From Gammaproteobacteria bacterium (GTDB lineage Bacteria; Pseudomonadota; Gammaproteobacteria; JACKNK01): a DNA stretch of 64,000 nucleotides. Numbering within the stretch: position 1 is the first letter of the stretch; each line of letters starts with the position of its first letter. Location: NCBI GenBank assembly GCA_024234955.1, contig JACKNK010000002.1, positions 124,001 to 188,000 of the forward strand, written 5' to 3'. The translations under genes and the position numbers were made by a program. Shown here piece after piece: positions 1-9,683 of this stretch. Under the pieces are notes generated by a model. That model ran no database searches and had not been told where the DNA came from. It was given only the letters and a program-made list of their open reading frames with translations.

Positions 1-835
1 TGCCGATCGACACCACGATCCAGGCCACCAGGCCGCCGAGCAGGCCGTACCAGATGCCTCCGTAAAGGAACGGGCGGCGAATGAACGCGTTGGTGGCACC
101 GATCAGCTTGCTGACCACGATCTCGTCGCGGCGGTTCTCGATGTCCAGCCGAATGGTGTTGCCGACGGCCAGCAGGACGCCGAGGCCGAGCAACACCGCG
201 ATGATGGCAATCGCATGCAGGACGATGTCCATCATCGCGAACAGTCGTTCCAGCCATTCCATGTCGAGCTGAGCAAGCTCGACGGCATCGCGGGAACCGA
301 GGGTTTCGACCAGCAGTTTGATGCGCGCCGCACCCACGCCGACGCGAGGCTGAATACTGAGCACCGTCGGCAGCGGGTTTTCGTTGAGTGCGTTCAACGC
401 ATCGCCAAAACCGGATGTTCGGCGAAATTCCTCCAGGGCCTGATCGGCGGGGATCAGGGTGACCGCATCGACTTCGGGCAGACTGCGGATTTCGTCGGCG
501 AACGCCTGCGCCTGTTCGAGGCGCAGATCCTGGCGCAGGAACAGCGAAACCTGCGCGGCCTGTTCCCATTGGCCGCTGACCGTGCGCAGGTTGTCGAGCA
601 GCACATAGAGGCCAGCGGGCAGGGCCAATGAGATCGCGATCACCCCGGCGGTCATCAAGGTGGCGAGCGGCGCCCGAGCGAGACGCCCAAGGCTGAACAC
701 GATGGTGTGCAGATGGCCGAGCAGCCACGCAGACAGGCGATTGCCCAAACCGATGGTGTGGTTGCGTGCCTGGACGGATACCGCTTCCGAGCGGGGTTGT
801 CTGTCCGGAGCCGGACGCGCGCCACGCGGGGTCAT
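1..835 (-). CDS. ftsX: Cell division protein FtsX (C-terminal end beyond window)
   Basis: FtsX is the inner-membrane partner of the FtsE ATPase; the pair acts at the divisome and transmits a signal to periplasmic amidase activators. I translated the minus strand from an ATG at 835 and read 278 codons without a stop before the window edge. What is visible is a cytoplasmic N-terminus, a first membrane segment near residues 55-80, a periplasmic domain, then two membrane segments near 205-225 and 260-278. The stretch GNTIRLDIENRRDEI after the second segment is typical of FtsX. Its ATG overlaps the ftsE stop codon as ATGA, so the two are translationally coupled. The missing part is the C-terminal 50 or so residues. 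Confidence 0.93.
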   Translation of the reverse strand, partial: MTPRGARPAPDRQPRSEAVSVQARNHTIGLGNRLSAWLLGHLHTIVFSLGRLARAPLATLMTAGVIAISLALPAGLYVLLDNLRTVSGQWEQAAQVSLFLRQDLRLEQAQAFADEIRSLPEVDAVTLIPADQALEEFRRTSGFGDALNALNENPLPTVLSIQPRVGVGAARIKLLVETLGSRDAVELAQLDMEWLERLFAMMDIVLHAIAIIAVLLGLGVLLAVGNTIRLDIENRRDEIVVSKLIGATNAFIRRPFLYGGIWYGLLGGLVAWIVVSIG

Positions 836-1512
836 TCCGCCGCACTCCCGAGTTCGGTATCCAGCGACAGCTTGCCGTGATCAAGACGCAGGGCGGGGTG
901 ATCCAGGCTGCGGATCAGGTCGATATCGTGGGTCGCGACCAGGATGGTCACACCGACCTGATTGAACTGCTCGAACAGATGCATGACTTCGCGCGACAAC
1001 TCCGGGTCCAGGTTGCCGGTGGGTTCGTCCGCGAGCAGTACGGTGGGTTTATTGACCACCGCACGGGCGATGCCGACGCGCTGTTGCTCGCCCGCCGAGA
1101 GCGTCACCGGAAGCTTCTTCTCGTGGCGCAGCAGGCCGACCATGTCGAGCGCGGCATGCACCCGCTTGGCGATGTCCTGATGCCGAAAACCGGCGATCAC
1201 CAAGGGCAGCGCGACGTTGTCGAACACCGTCCGGTCCATGAGCAGACCATGATTCTGGAACACGATGCCGAGGCGGCGGCGGAAGTGGGCGATGTGGCGG
1301 CCTCGAATGCCGGCCAGATTCAAGCCGTCGATTTCGATCTCGCCTTGCGTGGGGCGTTCAATCAGCGCAATCAGCTTCAGCAAGGTGCTTTTTCCGGCGC
1401 CGGAGTGGCCGGTCAGGAAGGCCATTGCACCTTCCCCGAGGCGAAAGCTGACCGACGACAGCGCTTCGGCGTTGTCAGGATAGCGTTTGGTGACGGATTG
1501 GAATCGGATCAT
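832..1512 (-). CDS. ftsE: Cell division ATP-binding protein FtsE
   Basis: Cytoplasmic ABC ATPase that works with FtsX at the septum. The 226-residue protein has Walker A GHSGAGKST near residue 36, an LSAGEQQRVGIARA signature, Walker B LLADEPTGNLD and the H-loop of ATHD, all as expected. The start is the ATG at 1512 (MIRFQSVTKRY), which matches family length; the frame is open further upstream but that part overlaps trkH and looks non-coding. ftsE is usually preceded by ftsY; here trkH lies just upstream on the same strand with a 7-bp gap, so the ftsEX pair sits at the end of a different transcription unit. Confidence 0.95.
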   Translation of the reverse strand: MIRFQSVTKRYPDNAEALSSVSFRLGEGAMAFLTGHSGAGKSTLLKLIALIERPTQGEIEIDGLNLAGIRGRHIAHFRRRLGIVFQNHGLLMDRTVFDNVALPLVIAGFRHQDIAKRVHAALDMVGLLRHEKKLPVTLSAGEQQRVGIARAVVNKPTVLLADEPTGNLDPELSREVMHLFEQFNQVGVTILVATHDIDLIRSLDHPALRLDHGKLSLDTELGSAAE

Positions 1513-1519
1513 CGTGGGC

Positions 1520-2971
1520 TCAACGCCGCCAGAATGCGGGGGTGAACAGGACCAATAGGGTAAAGATTTCCAGACGACCGAGCAGCATGGCGAAGATGCT
1601 GATCCATTTCGCGCTGTCCGGCAGACTGGCGAAATCGGTGCCGACATCGCCAAGCCCGGGGCCGAGATTGTTGATGGTGGCGGCAACTGCAGAAAAGGCG
1701 GTGACCTGATCCAGGCCCAACGCCATCATCGCCAGCAGCATGAGGCTGAACACCGCGACATAGAGCGCGAAGAAGCCCCAGACGGCACTGATCACGTTTT
1801 CACCCAGGGGCTTCCCGCCCACCTTGACCGGAATCATCGCGTTGGGATGGATCAGACGCAGGATCTCGCGCTTGCCCTGTTTGACCAGCAGCAGCACCCG
1901 GATCACCTTCATGCCGCCACCGGTAGATCCGGAGCAGCCGCCAATGAAACTGACGAACAACAACAGCACCGGCAGGAAGCCCGGCCACATGTGATATTGC
2001 GCCGTTGTGAAGCCGGTCGTGGTGCCGATCGATACCGCTTGAAACACGCCGCCGAGGACCGCTTCACCGAGTGTTTCATACGTGCCCTCCTCCCACAGAT
2101 AGGCCGAAGCGATCAGGGATACCAGGCCAAGCAACAGCAGGAAGACCCGCGCCTCTTCGTCGCGCCAATAAACCCGCCAGTTGTTCCGCCGTACGGCGAC
2201 GAAGTGCAAGGCGAAGTTCAGCCCGGAGATGAGCATGAAGACCACGGCGATGCTCTCGATCAACGGACTCTGGTAATGGCCGATGCTGGCATCGTGGGTG
2301 GAGAAGCCACCGATCGCGACCGTGGAGAAGGCGTGGCCGATGGCATCGAACGCGGCCATCCCCGATGCCCAGTACGCCAGAGAGCAACTGACGGTGAGGG
2401 TGAGGTAGATGTACCAGAGCGCCTTGGCGGTCTCGGTAATGCGCGGGGTGAGCTTGGAGTCCTTCATCGGCCCGGGGGTTTCCGCGCGGTATAACTGCAG
2501 GCCTCCGATGCCGAGCATGGGCAGGATGGCGACCGCGAGCACGATGATGCCCATGCCGCCCAGCCATTGCAGGAACTGGCGGTAGAACAGCAAGGCGTGG
2601 GGCATGTCGTCGATGTGCGTGATGATGGTCGCGCCGGTGGTCGTCAATCCGGAGAAGGACTCGAAGAACGCGTCGGTGAGACTCAGGTGCGGGTTGTCGG
2701 AGAGCATGAACGGCAAGGCCCCGCTGCTGCCGAGCACGGTCCAGAACATCACCACGATCACGAAGCCGTCGCGCAGACGCAGCTCCCGGCGCGCGTTGTA
2801 ATTCAAGGCCCAAAGCACGAACCCCGAACCGGCGGTGAGCAGGAAGGAATGGATGAAGTCCATGTCGCCGCCATCGCCATACCACCAGGCGACCGCCAAG
2901 GGCGGCAGCATGGTGGTGGAAAACACCATCAACAGCAGGCCGAGGATGCGGAGGGCGACGCGAAATTGCAT
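1520..2971 (-). CDS. trkH: Trk potassium uptake protein, pore subunit TrkH
   Basis: Integral-membrane potassium channel subunit of the Trk uptake system, gated by the NAD/ATP-binding ring protein TrkA encoded 12 bp upstream. The 483-residue length and repeated membrane-pore-membrane units fit TrkH. Pore-loop-like segments include TTTGATIITHID near residue 115, FSTVAIGGFSTH near 220, SIGTTTGFTTAQY near 315 and TINNLGPGLGDVG near 435. The start at 2971 is an ATG. The pair trkA-trkH reads in the same direction as the NtrXY-like genes upstream and ftsEX downstream. Confidence 0.95.
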   Translation of the reverse strand: MQFRVALRILGLLLMVFSTTMLPPLAVAWWYGDGGDMDFIHSFLLTAGSGFVLWALNYNARRELRLRDGFVIVVMFWTVLGSSGALPFMLSDNPHLSLTDAFFESFSGLTTTGATIITHIDDMPHALLFYRQFLQWLGGMGIIVLAVAILPMLGIGGLQLYRAETPGPMKDSKLTPRITETAKALWYIYLTLTVSCSLAYWASGMAAFDAIGHAFSTVAIGGFSTHDASIGHYQSPLIESIAVVFMLISGLNFALHFVAVRRNNWRVYWRDEEARVFLLLLGLVSLIASAYLWEEGTYETLGEAVLGGVFQAVSIGTTTGFTTAQYHMWPGFLPVLLLFVSFIGGCSGSTGGGMKVIRVLLLVKQGKREILRLIHPNAMIPVKVGGKPLGENVISAVWGFFALYVAVFSLMLLAMMALGLDQVTAFSAVAATINNLGPGLGDVGTDFASLPDSAKWISIFAMLLGRLEIFTLLVLFTPAFWRR

Positions 2972-2983
2972 GGGAAGTGGTGC

Positions 2984-4363
2984 TTAGAAGAACCCGACGC
3001 TGACCTGGAACAGGCGTTCGACTTCGGCCACCTTGCGTTTATCGACCAGGAACAGGATGACGTGGTCGTCGGGCTCAATCACGGTATCGTCGTGGGCGAT
3101 CAGTACCTGCTCGCCACGGGCGATGGCACCGATGGTGGCGCCAGTCGGCAGGCGGATTTCATCGATCCGGCGCCCGACCACCTGCGAGGTGTTCACGTCG
3201 CCGTGCGCGATCGCTTCCATCGCTTCGGCGGCGCCTCGGCGCAACGAATGCACCTTGGCCACATCGCCGAGACGGATGTGGGTCAGCAAGCTGCCGATGG
3301 TGGCCTGCTGGGGTGAGATCGCGATGTCCACCGTGCCGCTGCCCTGGACCAGATCGACATAGGCCGAGCGGTTGATCAGCGCCATGGTGCGGCGCACCCC
3401 CAGGCGCTTGGCAAGCATTGCGGAGAGGATGTTGGCCTCATCGTCGTTGGTTACGGCGCAGAAGATGTGCGTGTGTTCGATGTTCTCTTCGATCAGCAGA
3501 TTTTCGTCGGCGGCATCGCCGTTCAGCACGATGGCGCTGCGCAGATCCTCGGAAAGCGCCCGGGCGGTGCCTGGGTCGCGTTCGATGATCTTGACGTTGT
3601 GATGGGGCTCCAATGCGGCCGCCAGCCGACGCCCGATATTGCCGCCGCCGGCGATGATGATGCGTCGGTAGGCTTGATCGCTCTTGGTGTATTCCTTGAT
3701 GAACGCACGGATGTGTGCGCTCGCCGCGACGAAGAAGACCTCGTCATTGGGCTCGATCACCGTGTGTCCCTGCGGTTTTATCGCCCGGTCTCCCCGGAAG
3801 ATGGCGGCAACGCGGGATTCGACCTTGGGCATGTGCTCCTTGAGCTTGCGCAATTCCTTACCGACCAGCCAGCCGCCGTGATAGGCGCGCACCGCGACCA
3901 ACTGGACCCGGCCATCGGCAAAATCGAGAACCTGCAGCGCACCGGGGTGTTCGATCAGACGTTCGATGTAGTCGGTGACCAACTGCTCCGGGCTGATGAT
4001 GTGATCGATCGGGAGTTTGTCGGGGCCGAACAGGTTCCGACCTTTGACGTAGTCGGCGGCGCGTACGCGGGCGATCTTGGTCGGCGTATGGAACAGGGTG
4101 TGCGCGATCTGACATGCAACCATATTGGTTTCGTCGGAGTTGGTCACTGCCACCAGCAGGTCGGCATCCGGACCGCCGGCCTGCTCGAGAACGGAGGGCT
4201 GCGACGCCGGCCCATGCACGGTCTGCACGTCGAGGCGGTCGCGCAAGCCCTGGAGGAGTTCGGCGTCCTGATCGACCAGGGTGATGTCGTTGTCTTCGCC
4301 GGCGAGGCTCTGGGCGAGGCTGGAGCCGACCTGCCCGGCGCCGAGGATGATGATTTTCTTCAT
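2984..4363 (-). CDS. trkA: Trk potassium uptake regulatory protein TrkA
   Basis: Peripheral cytoplasmic NAD-binding subunit that controls TrkH opening. The 459-residue sequence is the full-length two-domain form: an N-terminal RCK domain with GAGQVGSSLAQSL near residue 8 and a second Rossmann motif GGGNIGRRLAAAL near residue 239, each followed by a TrkA_C-like domain. Spacing to the downstream trkH is 12 bp and to the upstream response regulator 14 bp, consistent with one transcript. Nothing unusual in the sequence. Confidence 0.95.
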   Translation of the reverse strand: MKKIIILGAGQVGSSLAQSLAGEDNDITLVDQDAELLQGLRDRLDVQTVHGPASQPSVLEQAGGPDADLLVAVTNSDETNMVACQIAHTLFHTPTKIARVRAADYVKGRNLFGPDKLPIDHIISPEQLVTDYIERLIEHPGALQVLDFADGRVQLVAVRAYHGGWLVGKELRKLKEHMPKVESRVAAIFRGDRAIKPQGHTVIEPNDEVFFVAASAHIRAFIKEYTKSDQAYRRIIIAGGGNIGRRLAAALEPHHNVKIIERDPGTARALSEDLRSAIVLNGDAADENLLIEENIEHTHIFCAVTNDDEANILSAMLAKRLGVRRTMALINRSAYVDLVQGSGTVDIAISPQQATIGSLLTHIRLGDVAKVHSLRRGAAEAMEAIAHGDVNTSQVVGRRIDEIRLPTGATIGAIARGEQVLIAHDDTVIEPDDHVILFLVDKRKVAEVERLFQVSVGFF

Positions 4364-4377
4364 GCGAGAAACCTGAC

Positions 4378-5766
4378 TTATTCGTCGTCGCCGAACTGCT
4401 TGGGATCGAGTTCCAGGCTGCGCAGTTTGCGGTAGAGGTTGGTGCGATCCATGCCGACCGGGCCGGCGATCTTGGCGACACTGCCGCTGTTCTGACGCAG
4501 ATGGTGTTCGAGATAAATGCGCTCGAATTGTTCGCGCGCGTTTTTCAGGGGGAGATCGAACAGGTTGGTGACCACGTCAGGCTGGTTGTCACCGCCGGAT
4601 TCCGTGGTGCGTTGCCCGAGCGCCGCTTCGACGTCGGCCAGCCCGATTTCATCGCCCTTGGTGTGAATCAGCAGGCGCTGCACCAGATTGCGCAATTCCA
4701 GCACGTTGCCGGCCCACGGATACTGGCGCAGACGGTTGACCGCGCCGGTGTTGATCCGCTTGAACGGCAGATGGTCGCGGTCTGCCGCCTGCGCGATGTA
4801 CAGATTGAGCATTTCCGGCACGTCCTCCGGATGTTCGCGCAACGGCGGGATATGCAGCGGGACCACATTGAGACGGTAGAAGAGCTCCTGCCGGAAGCGA
4901 CCGTCATTGACCGCTTCCTCAAGGTTGCGCCCGTTGGCGGCGATCACGCGCACGTCGATGTCGACCGGGGTGTTGCCGCCGACGCGCAGGAATCGGCGAT
5001 CCTGAAGGGCCGAGAGCAGACGCCCCTGGGTCTCGCCGTCCATGTCCTCGACCTGATCGAGGAATAGAGTGCCGCCATTCGCCTGTTCGAGACGGCCATG
5101 ATGAATGTCGTCGTCTTCTTCGGAACCGAACAACTCCACCGCACTGTTTTCGCGTGCAATGCTGCCAACGGCAACCGCGATGAAGGGGCCTTTGCGACGG
5201 GGGCTGGATTCGTGGATGTAACGGGCGAAGGTCTGCTTGCCCGCCCCGGCTTCACCGGTGATCAGCACCCAGGCATCGTGCTGGGCAATGCGCTTGGCCT
5301 CGTCCCGCAGCCCGTTCATCACCGCCGAGCGGCCGATCGGCTCGACATATTGGGAAGCCAGCTTGCGAAGGCCCACGTTCTCGTGAACCAGCCGCGCTGC
5401 TTCCAGGGCCCGTTCGACCGTCAGCAGCAGCTTCGCCAGGGACAGGGGTTTTTCCAAAAAATCGTATGCACCGAGACGCGTGGCCTCGACGGCGGTCTCG
5501 ACCGTGCCGTGACCGGACATCATCACTACCGGACAAGGCAGGCCGGCATCGCCTTCGGACCATTCCTTGAGCAGGCTGATGCCATCGATGTCGGGCATCC
5601 AGATGTCGAGCAGAATCAGGTCAGGACGCTGTTCGCTGAGTGCGGCACGGGCGCTGGCGCCGTTCTCGGCGGCACTGACCAGGAAGCCTTCGTCGGCGAG
5701 AATTTCCTGGACCAGGGAACGGATGTCGGGTTCGTCATCGACGACCAGGATGCGAGCGGCGCTCAT
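4378..5766 (-). CDS. ntrX: NtrX-like response regulator with degenerate AAA+ domain
   Basis: Response regulator of the NtrC superfamily, likely phosphorylated by the kinase encoded just upstream. Residues 1-120 are a receiver domain (ILVVDDEPD; phospho-acceptor D54 in LLDIWMP). An AAA+ domain follows with Walker A GEAGAGKQT at 171-179, and the C-terminus carries a Fis-type helix-turn-helix near residues 425-462. Two expected features are missing: the sigma-54 contact loop GAFTGA is absent after ELFG (residues 211-223 read ELFGSEEDDDIHH), and the Walker B Glu is Gln (LFLDQV instead of LFLDE). It probably acts as a DNA-binding regulator without remodelling sigma-54 holoenzyme. It overlaps the kinase gene by 4 bp. 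Confidence 0.88.
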   Translation of the reverse strand: MSAARILVVDDEPDIRSLVQEILADEGFLVSAAENGASARAALSEQRPDLILLDIWMPDIDGISLLKEWSEGDAGLPCPVVMMSGHGTVETAVEATRLGAYDFLEKPLSLAKLLLTVERALEAARLVHENVGLRKLASQYVEPIGRSAVMNGLRDEAKRIAQHDAWVLITGEAGAGKQTFARYIHESSPRRKGPFIAVAVGSIARENSAVELFGSEEDDDIHHGRLEQANGGTLFLDQVEDMDGETQGRLLSALQDRRFLRVGGNTPVDIDVRVIAANGRNLEEAVNDGRFRQELFYRLNVVPLHIPPLREHPEDVPEMLNLYIAQAADRDHLPFKRINTGAVNRLRQYPWAGNVLELRNLVQRLLIHTKGDEIGLADVEAALGQRTTESGGDNQPDVVTNLFDLPLKNAREQFERIYLEHHLRQNSGSVAKIAGPVGMDRTNLYRKLRSLELDPKQFGDDE

Positions 5767-8108
5767 GGGCGAGATTCCTTGGATTGGGGATCGACGAGCG
5801 AGGTGTCGTCGTCGATTTCTTGGGCGGCGTCGCGTAACGCTTCACTGTAGCTGTCATCGAGATCGGCATTGATGTTGGTGCAGCGTTCGCCGTCGCGCAT
5901 GGCGGCGGCAGGAAGGCGAATGCTGATGACAACACCGCTTTCCGGGGCATTTTCGGCGCGGATTGTACCGCCGTGTTCCTCGATGATCTTCTTGACGATG
6001 GCGAGACCCAGGCCGGTGCCTTTGGTCTTGTTGGTGACGTAGGGCTCGAATACCCGGCCTTTGATTTCCTCGGGGAAGCCAGGGCCGTTATCGCTGACCA
6101 GCAACTCCACAAAGCGCGTGCCTTTATAGGCAATGCAACGGGTACGCAGGAGCAATGACGGGCGTTCCGTGTTCTGCAATGCTTCGATCGCGTTCTTGAT
6201 CAGATTGTGCAGGACCTGACGCAGGCGGCCTGCATCCGCTTCGACGGGGGGGAGACCGGGGTCGAGATCGATCAGTTTCTGTACTGGGTATCCGGGGCCG
6301 CGATACAACTCCATGACCTGCTTGGCCAGATCGTTCAGATCCAGGGGTTTGCGGGAAATCTGTGGCGGTTTTGCATAATCGCTGAAGGCGTTGACCATTT
6401 CCTTCATGGCTTCGACCTGCTGCACGATGGTAGTGGTGCCGCGAGACAAAACCTGTGCGTCCTCGTTTTCCAGTGTCTTGGAGAGGCGTCGTTGCAGCCT
6501 TTCCGCCGCCAGTTGGATGGGTGTCAATGGATTCTTGATCTCATGGGCAAGTCGGCGAGCAACTTCGCCCCAGGCGGCATCGCGCTGAGCCTGGATCAGC
6601 GCGGTGACGTCGTCGAAGACGATGACGTGCCCGCGTCGAACCTGATCATTGCCCCGGTATGCGTCATCGTGTGCCAATTCGTCCGGCAAGGCCGTGCCCC
6701 GGCACATCAGCACCCGTCGTCCTTCCGGCCCGAATACCGTGACTTCACTGTGCCAATCGCCGATATGGTCACGAATCTGTTCGGCGATCGCGTCGATGAA
6801 GCCTTGCAGGTGCTCATGGCGACTGGCGATTTCAGCGGGGCGGCGTCCCGCGCATTCTCCGGGGTCCAGACCCAGGATCATGCCGGCGGAGTGATTCATG
6901 GTGCGTACCACGCCGTCCTCATCGACGGTCAGTACCCCGGATGACAGGCTGCCCAGAACCGTGGCGAGGTAGGCGCGCTGCTTCTCGATCGCTTCCTGGC
7001 TGGCCTGTTCCGCTTCACGGGCCTTGGCGAGGCGGCGAGTCATTGCGTTGAAGGAACGGACCAGCGAGCCGATGTCGTCCTTGCCGGGGGCGGGGAGTTG
7101 GGTGGAGTAATCCCCGGCGGCGACGGCGCGTGTACCTTCCGCGAGGTCGCGGATCGGCGAGGTCAGGCGGCGGGCAAAGAAAAAGGCCGACCACACCGCA
7201 AAGGCGAGGCTGAGCAGCAAGACCATCGACAGCGTGAAGGTGAAGGTGTTCTTCAACGGCGTACGCAGATAAACGATGCGATCGTAGGCGCCAAAAACCT
7301 CCTGCACGTTGGCGGTGAGGTGACCGATGCGTTCGCGCATCGGATACAGCCCCTGCATGATGCGTTCCTCACTCTCGTCGGTGAGTCCGACGCCGGTAAC
7401 TACCACGCGCACCACCAATCGTCCGTCCAGGTCCGGCTCCATTCCGACATAGGGCTCGCCGCCGCGAACATGGGAGAGCACTTCCTCGGAAGGATGGTCG
7501 GGGACGATGTCCGCCGGATTGGCGCCACTGGAGGCGATGATGTGTCCGTTGCGACCGAACAGGGTGAGTTCCTCGGCGCCGCTGTTGACCCGCAGGTCGG
7601 TGATTGCCAGCGCGGCGAGCCGGTCGGGTACATCGCGAATTTCCATGGCCGCCGCACGCATGTCGTCGAGATTTTTGCGCATGCGCTGATCCAGCGCGGC
7701 CTGACTCAGGGCGAGGGCGTCGTTGAGCGCAGTATCCAGACGGACATCGAACCAGCTGTCGATGCCGCGATTGATGAATTGCACGGAGTAACTGAAGACC
7801 ACCACCACGGGGGCGACTGCGAGCACGATGAAGATCACCAGCAGCCGCACGTTCAGGCGCGAGCCGGGGATGCGTGAACGGTATTGCCGCAGCAAGGTGA
7901 TCAGGTTGTAGCTGACCATGATCACCAGGACGATCAGACCGAGCACGTTCAGGATCAGCAGCCAGGAATACAGGCGACCGAAGTCGGCGCTGTTCTCGGT
8001 GGCCTGGCCGAGAAGGTAGAACGACACCAGCAGCATGAGCACGCCGCCGCTCGGCCATACCCAGCCCGGGATGCGGTTCACGAACTTGAAGCGGGAACCA
8101 GGGGCCAT
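5763..8108 (-). CDS. ntrY: NtrY-like membrane sensor histidine kinase
   Basis: Membrane histidine kinase, cognate to the NtrX-like regulator by overlap and order. With the ATG at 8108 it has 781 residues (an upstream GTG at 8135 would add nine). Two membrane segments lie near residues 20-75, a large extracytoplasmic/linker region follows, then a further membrane segment near 285-310, a HAMP domain (RRLTSPIRDLAEGTRAVAAG), a PAS-like domain, the phospho-acceptor box ARRLAHEIKNPLTP, and ATP-binding boxes LIKNAIEAL, VSDNGPGFP and GTGLGLAIVKKI. In other bacteria NtrYX senses nitrogen or redox conditions; the signal here cannot be read from sequence. Confidence 0.92.
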   Translation of the reverse strand: MAPGSRFKFVNRIPGWVWPSGGVLMLLVSFYLLGQATENSADFGRLYSWLLILNVLGLIVLVIMVSYNLITLLRQYRSRIPGSRLNVRLLVIFIVLAVAPVVVVFSYSVQFINRGIDSWFDVRLDTALNDALALSQAALDQRMRKNLDDMRAAAMEIRDVPDRLAALAITDLRVNSGAEELTLFGRNGHIIASSGANPADIVPDHPSEEVLSHVRGGEPYVGMEPDLDGRLVVRVVVTGVGLTDESEERIMQGLYPMRERIGHLTANVQEVFGAYDRIVYLRTPLKNTFTFTLSMVLLLSLAFAVWSAFFFARRLTSPIRDLAEGTRAVAAGDYSTQLPAPGKDDIGSLVRSFNAMTRRLAKAREAEQASQEAIEKQRAYLATVLGSLSSGVLTVDEDGVVRTMNHSAGMILGLDPGECAGRRPAEIASRHEHLQGFIDAIAEQIRDHIGDWHSEVTVFGPEGRRVLMCRGTALPDELAHDDAYRGNDQVRRGHVIVFDDVTALIQAQRDAAWGEVARRLAHEIKNPLTPIQLAAERLQRRLSKTLENEDAQVLSRGTTTIVQQVEAMKEMVNAFSDYAKPPQISRKPLDLNDLAKQVMELYRGPGYPVQKLIDLDPGLPPVEADAGRLRQVLHNLIKNAIEALQNTERPSLLLRTRCIAYKGTRFVELLVSDNGPGFPEEIKGRVFEPYVTNKTKGTGLGLAIVKKIIEEHGGTIRAENAPESGVVISIRLPAAAMRDGERCTNINADLDDSYSEALRDAAQEIDDDTSLVDPQSKESRP

Positions 8109-8680
8109 TCGTACCAGTCGCTTTCCAGGTCCCACTGGTTGGACAGATATGCCGGTAAACGCAGCGGTGCCGGTAAGGCTTCAATATCGATGCCTACCTG
8201 CAGGCGGGCGACATAGTTGGCATCGGGTTCGAGTTGCTCGGACTCGATCAAGGGCAGCGCGTGGACCTGGCCAAGCGCGATGAGCGCGGCATGACGGGCG
8301 CGGTAGGAATGCCGCTCACCCGTGAGCAGATCGGTGATCACATGGCGTTGCGTCAGGCTGTGATAACGCAACTGATACACCCAGCTGCGTTCGCTGACGA
8401 CTTTGTCCCACACATAGGGCCGCTGTTTCGCCACGCGACCTTCGAAGACGATGGTTATCGGCACGCCCGCGTCCAGGGCGTCGAGCACCTCGTCGGAGAA
8501 TCGCAGTGCGACGTCGGCGTCGAACAGGTACAGGCCATCCCGGGCGAACGATTGTGCGGAAAGTACCCGGAAACCGTGGCCGTCATCCGCCGACCAGACC
8601 GGCGCGACGAACGTCAGACCCAGTCCGGTTAGCAGCGCGAAACTGAGCACGATGGTGGGCAGGAACTCCGTGCGCTTCAC
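8078..8680 (-). CDS. DUF4390 exported protein
   Basis: Conserved protein of unknown function found beside ntrY homologs in many beta- and gammaproteobacteria. I chose the GTG at 8680 (GTGA overlap with the preceding gene's stop), giving 200 residues starting VKRTEFLPTIVLSFALL, a signal peptide or membrane anchor followed by a soluble beta-rich domain rich in charged and aromatic residues. It overlaps the start of the ntrY-like gene by about 31 bp, so expression of the two is likely coupled. It may be a periplasmic accessory of the kinase; that is inference from synteny only. Confidence 0.82.
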   Translation of the reverse strand: MKRTEFLPTIVLSFALLTGLGLTFVAPVWSADDGHGFRVLSAQSFARDGLYLFDADVALRFSDEVLDALDAGVPITIVFEGRVAKQRPYVWDKVVSERSWVYQLRYHSLTQRHVITDLLTGERHSYRARHAALIALGQVHALPLIESEQLEPDANYVARLQVGIDIEALPAPLRLPAYLSNQWDLESDWYEWPLVPASSS

Positions 8681-9612
8681 GGCAGTACCTGAACGGCCTG
8701 AGATTCGGCACGCCGCAACCAGGCGCTTGCACCCGCCGCCGTGAGGATGCACCAGACCGCGAACAGCACCCCCGGCAAGGCGACCAACGGGGTGAAATGC
8801 GCGAGGGCGAGGGCGACGCCGAGGCCGGCATTCTGCATGCCGATCTCGATCGACAGGGTGAGGGTATGACTGCGGTCAAAACCAAACAGCGAGGCCGCAC
8901 CCCAACCGAGGGCGTAACCGGCGAGATTGATCAGCACGACGAGGGCGATCACGACCGGCCCGACTTCGCTCAGATGCTGGTGGTTCGACGCCACCGCATA
9001 GCTGCAGATGATCACGATCGCGAGCGCGGCAATCCCCGGCGCGACCGCTTTGGCAGATTCGATGCGCTTGCCCAGCACGCGTTGCAGACCAATGCCGATC
9101 AGCAGTGGCGCGAGCACGGTTTTGAGGATGGTCAGCATCATCGGCCAGAAGGGTATCGGCAGGAAAACGCCACCGAGCCACTCCACCAGACTGGGGGTGA
9201 GTACGGGCGACAACACGGTCGCGACGGTGGTCAGCGCGACGGAAAACGCGACCGCGCCGCCCGCGAGATAGACGATGACATTGCTGGCCATTGCGCCCGG
9301 CGCACAGCCGACGATGATGAATCCCAGCGCCAGCTCTGGCGGAAGTCCTGCCGCCCACGCGGCGGCGAAGGCCAGGGTCGGCATCACCGTGAATTGCGTA
9401 AGCACACCCAGGCCGACACGACCGGGATGTTTCAAGGTGTCGCGCAGTTCGCCGGTATCGAGCACCACGCCCAGGGCGAACATGGTCGCGGCAAACAGCC
9501 ACAGGAACACGTCCTTGAAGATCAGGAAGGCCGGCGGATACAGATACGCGGCGATTGCCCCCAGCAAGGTCAGCGGGGCAAGACCATTGGCGATCCAGCG
9601 GAATACGAACAT
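8677..9612 (-). CDS. BASS-family sodium-dependent transporter
   Basis: Member of the bile acid:sodium symporter (BASS/SBF) superfamily, 311 residues with about nine or ten hydrophobic segments. Diagnostic stretches are GFIIVGCAPGAMASNVI near residue 98 and SIEIGMQNAGLGVALA near residue 255, which form the crossed sodium-binding helices in this family. Bacterial members carry organic anions; the substrate cannot be assigned. In related genomes rsmB often occupies the place upstream of the DUF4390 gene, so this transporter is a local replacement. The ATG at 9612 gives a natural N-terminus. Confidence 0.9.
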   Translation of the reverse strand: MFVFRWIANGLAPLTLLGAIAAYLYPPAFLIFKDVFLWLFAATMFALGVVLDTGELRDTLKHPGRVGLGVLTQFTVMPTLAFAAAWAAGLPPELALGFIIVGCAPGAMASNVIVYLAGGAVAFSVALTTVATVLSPVLTPSLVEWLGGVFLPIPFWPMMLTILKTVLAPLLIGIGLQRVLGKRIESAKAVAPGIAALAIVIICSYAVASNHQHLSEVGPVVIALVVLINLAGYALGWGAASLFGFDRSHTLTLSIEIGMQNAGLGVALALAHFTPLVALPGVLFAVWCILTAAGASAWLRRAESQAVQVLP

Positions 9613-9683
9613 CGATCAGCAGCCGGGTGTGGGCGCGTGCGCGGGATGGGTGTAGCCAACACTAATCAAAGCATGGGTACCTG

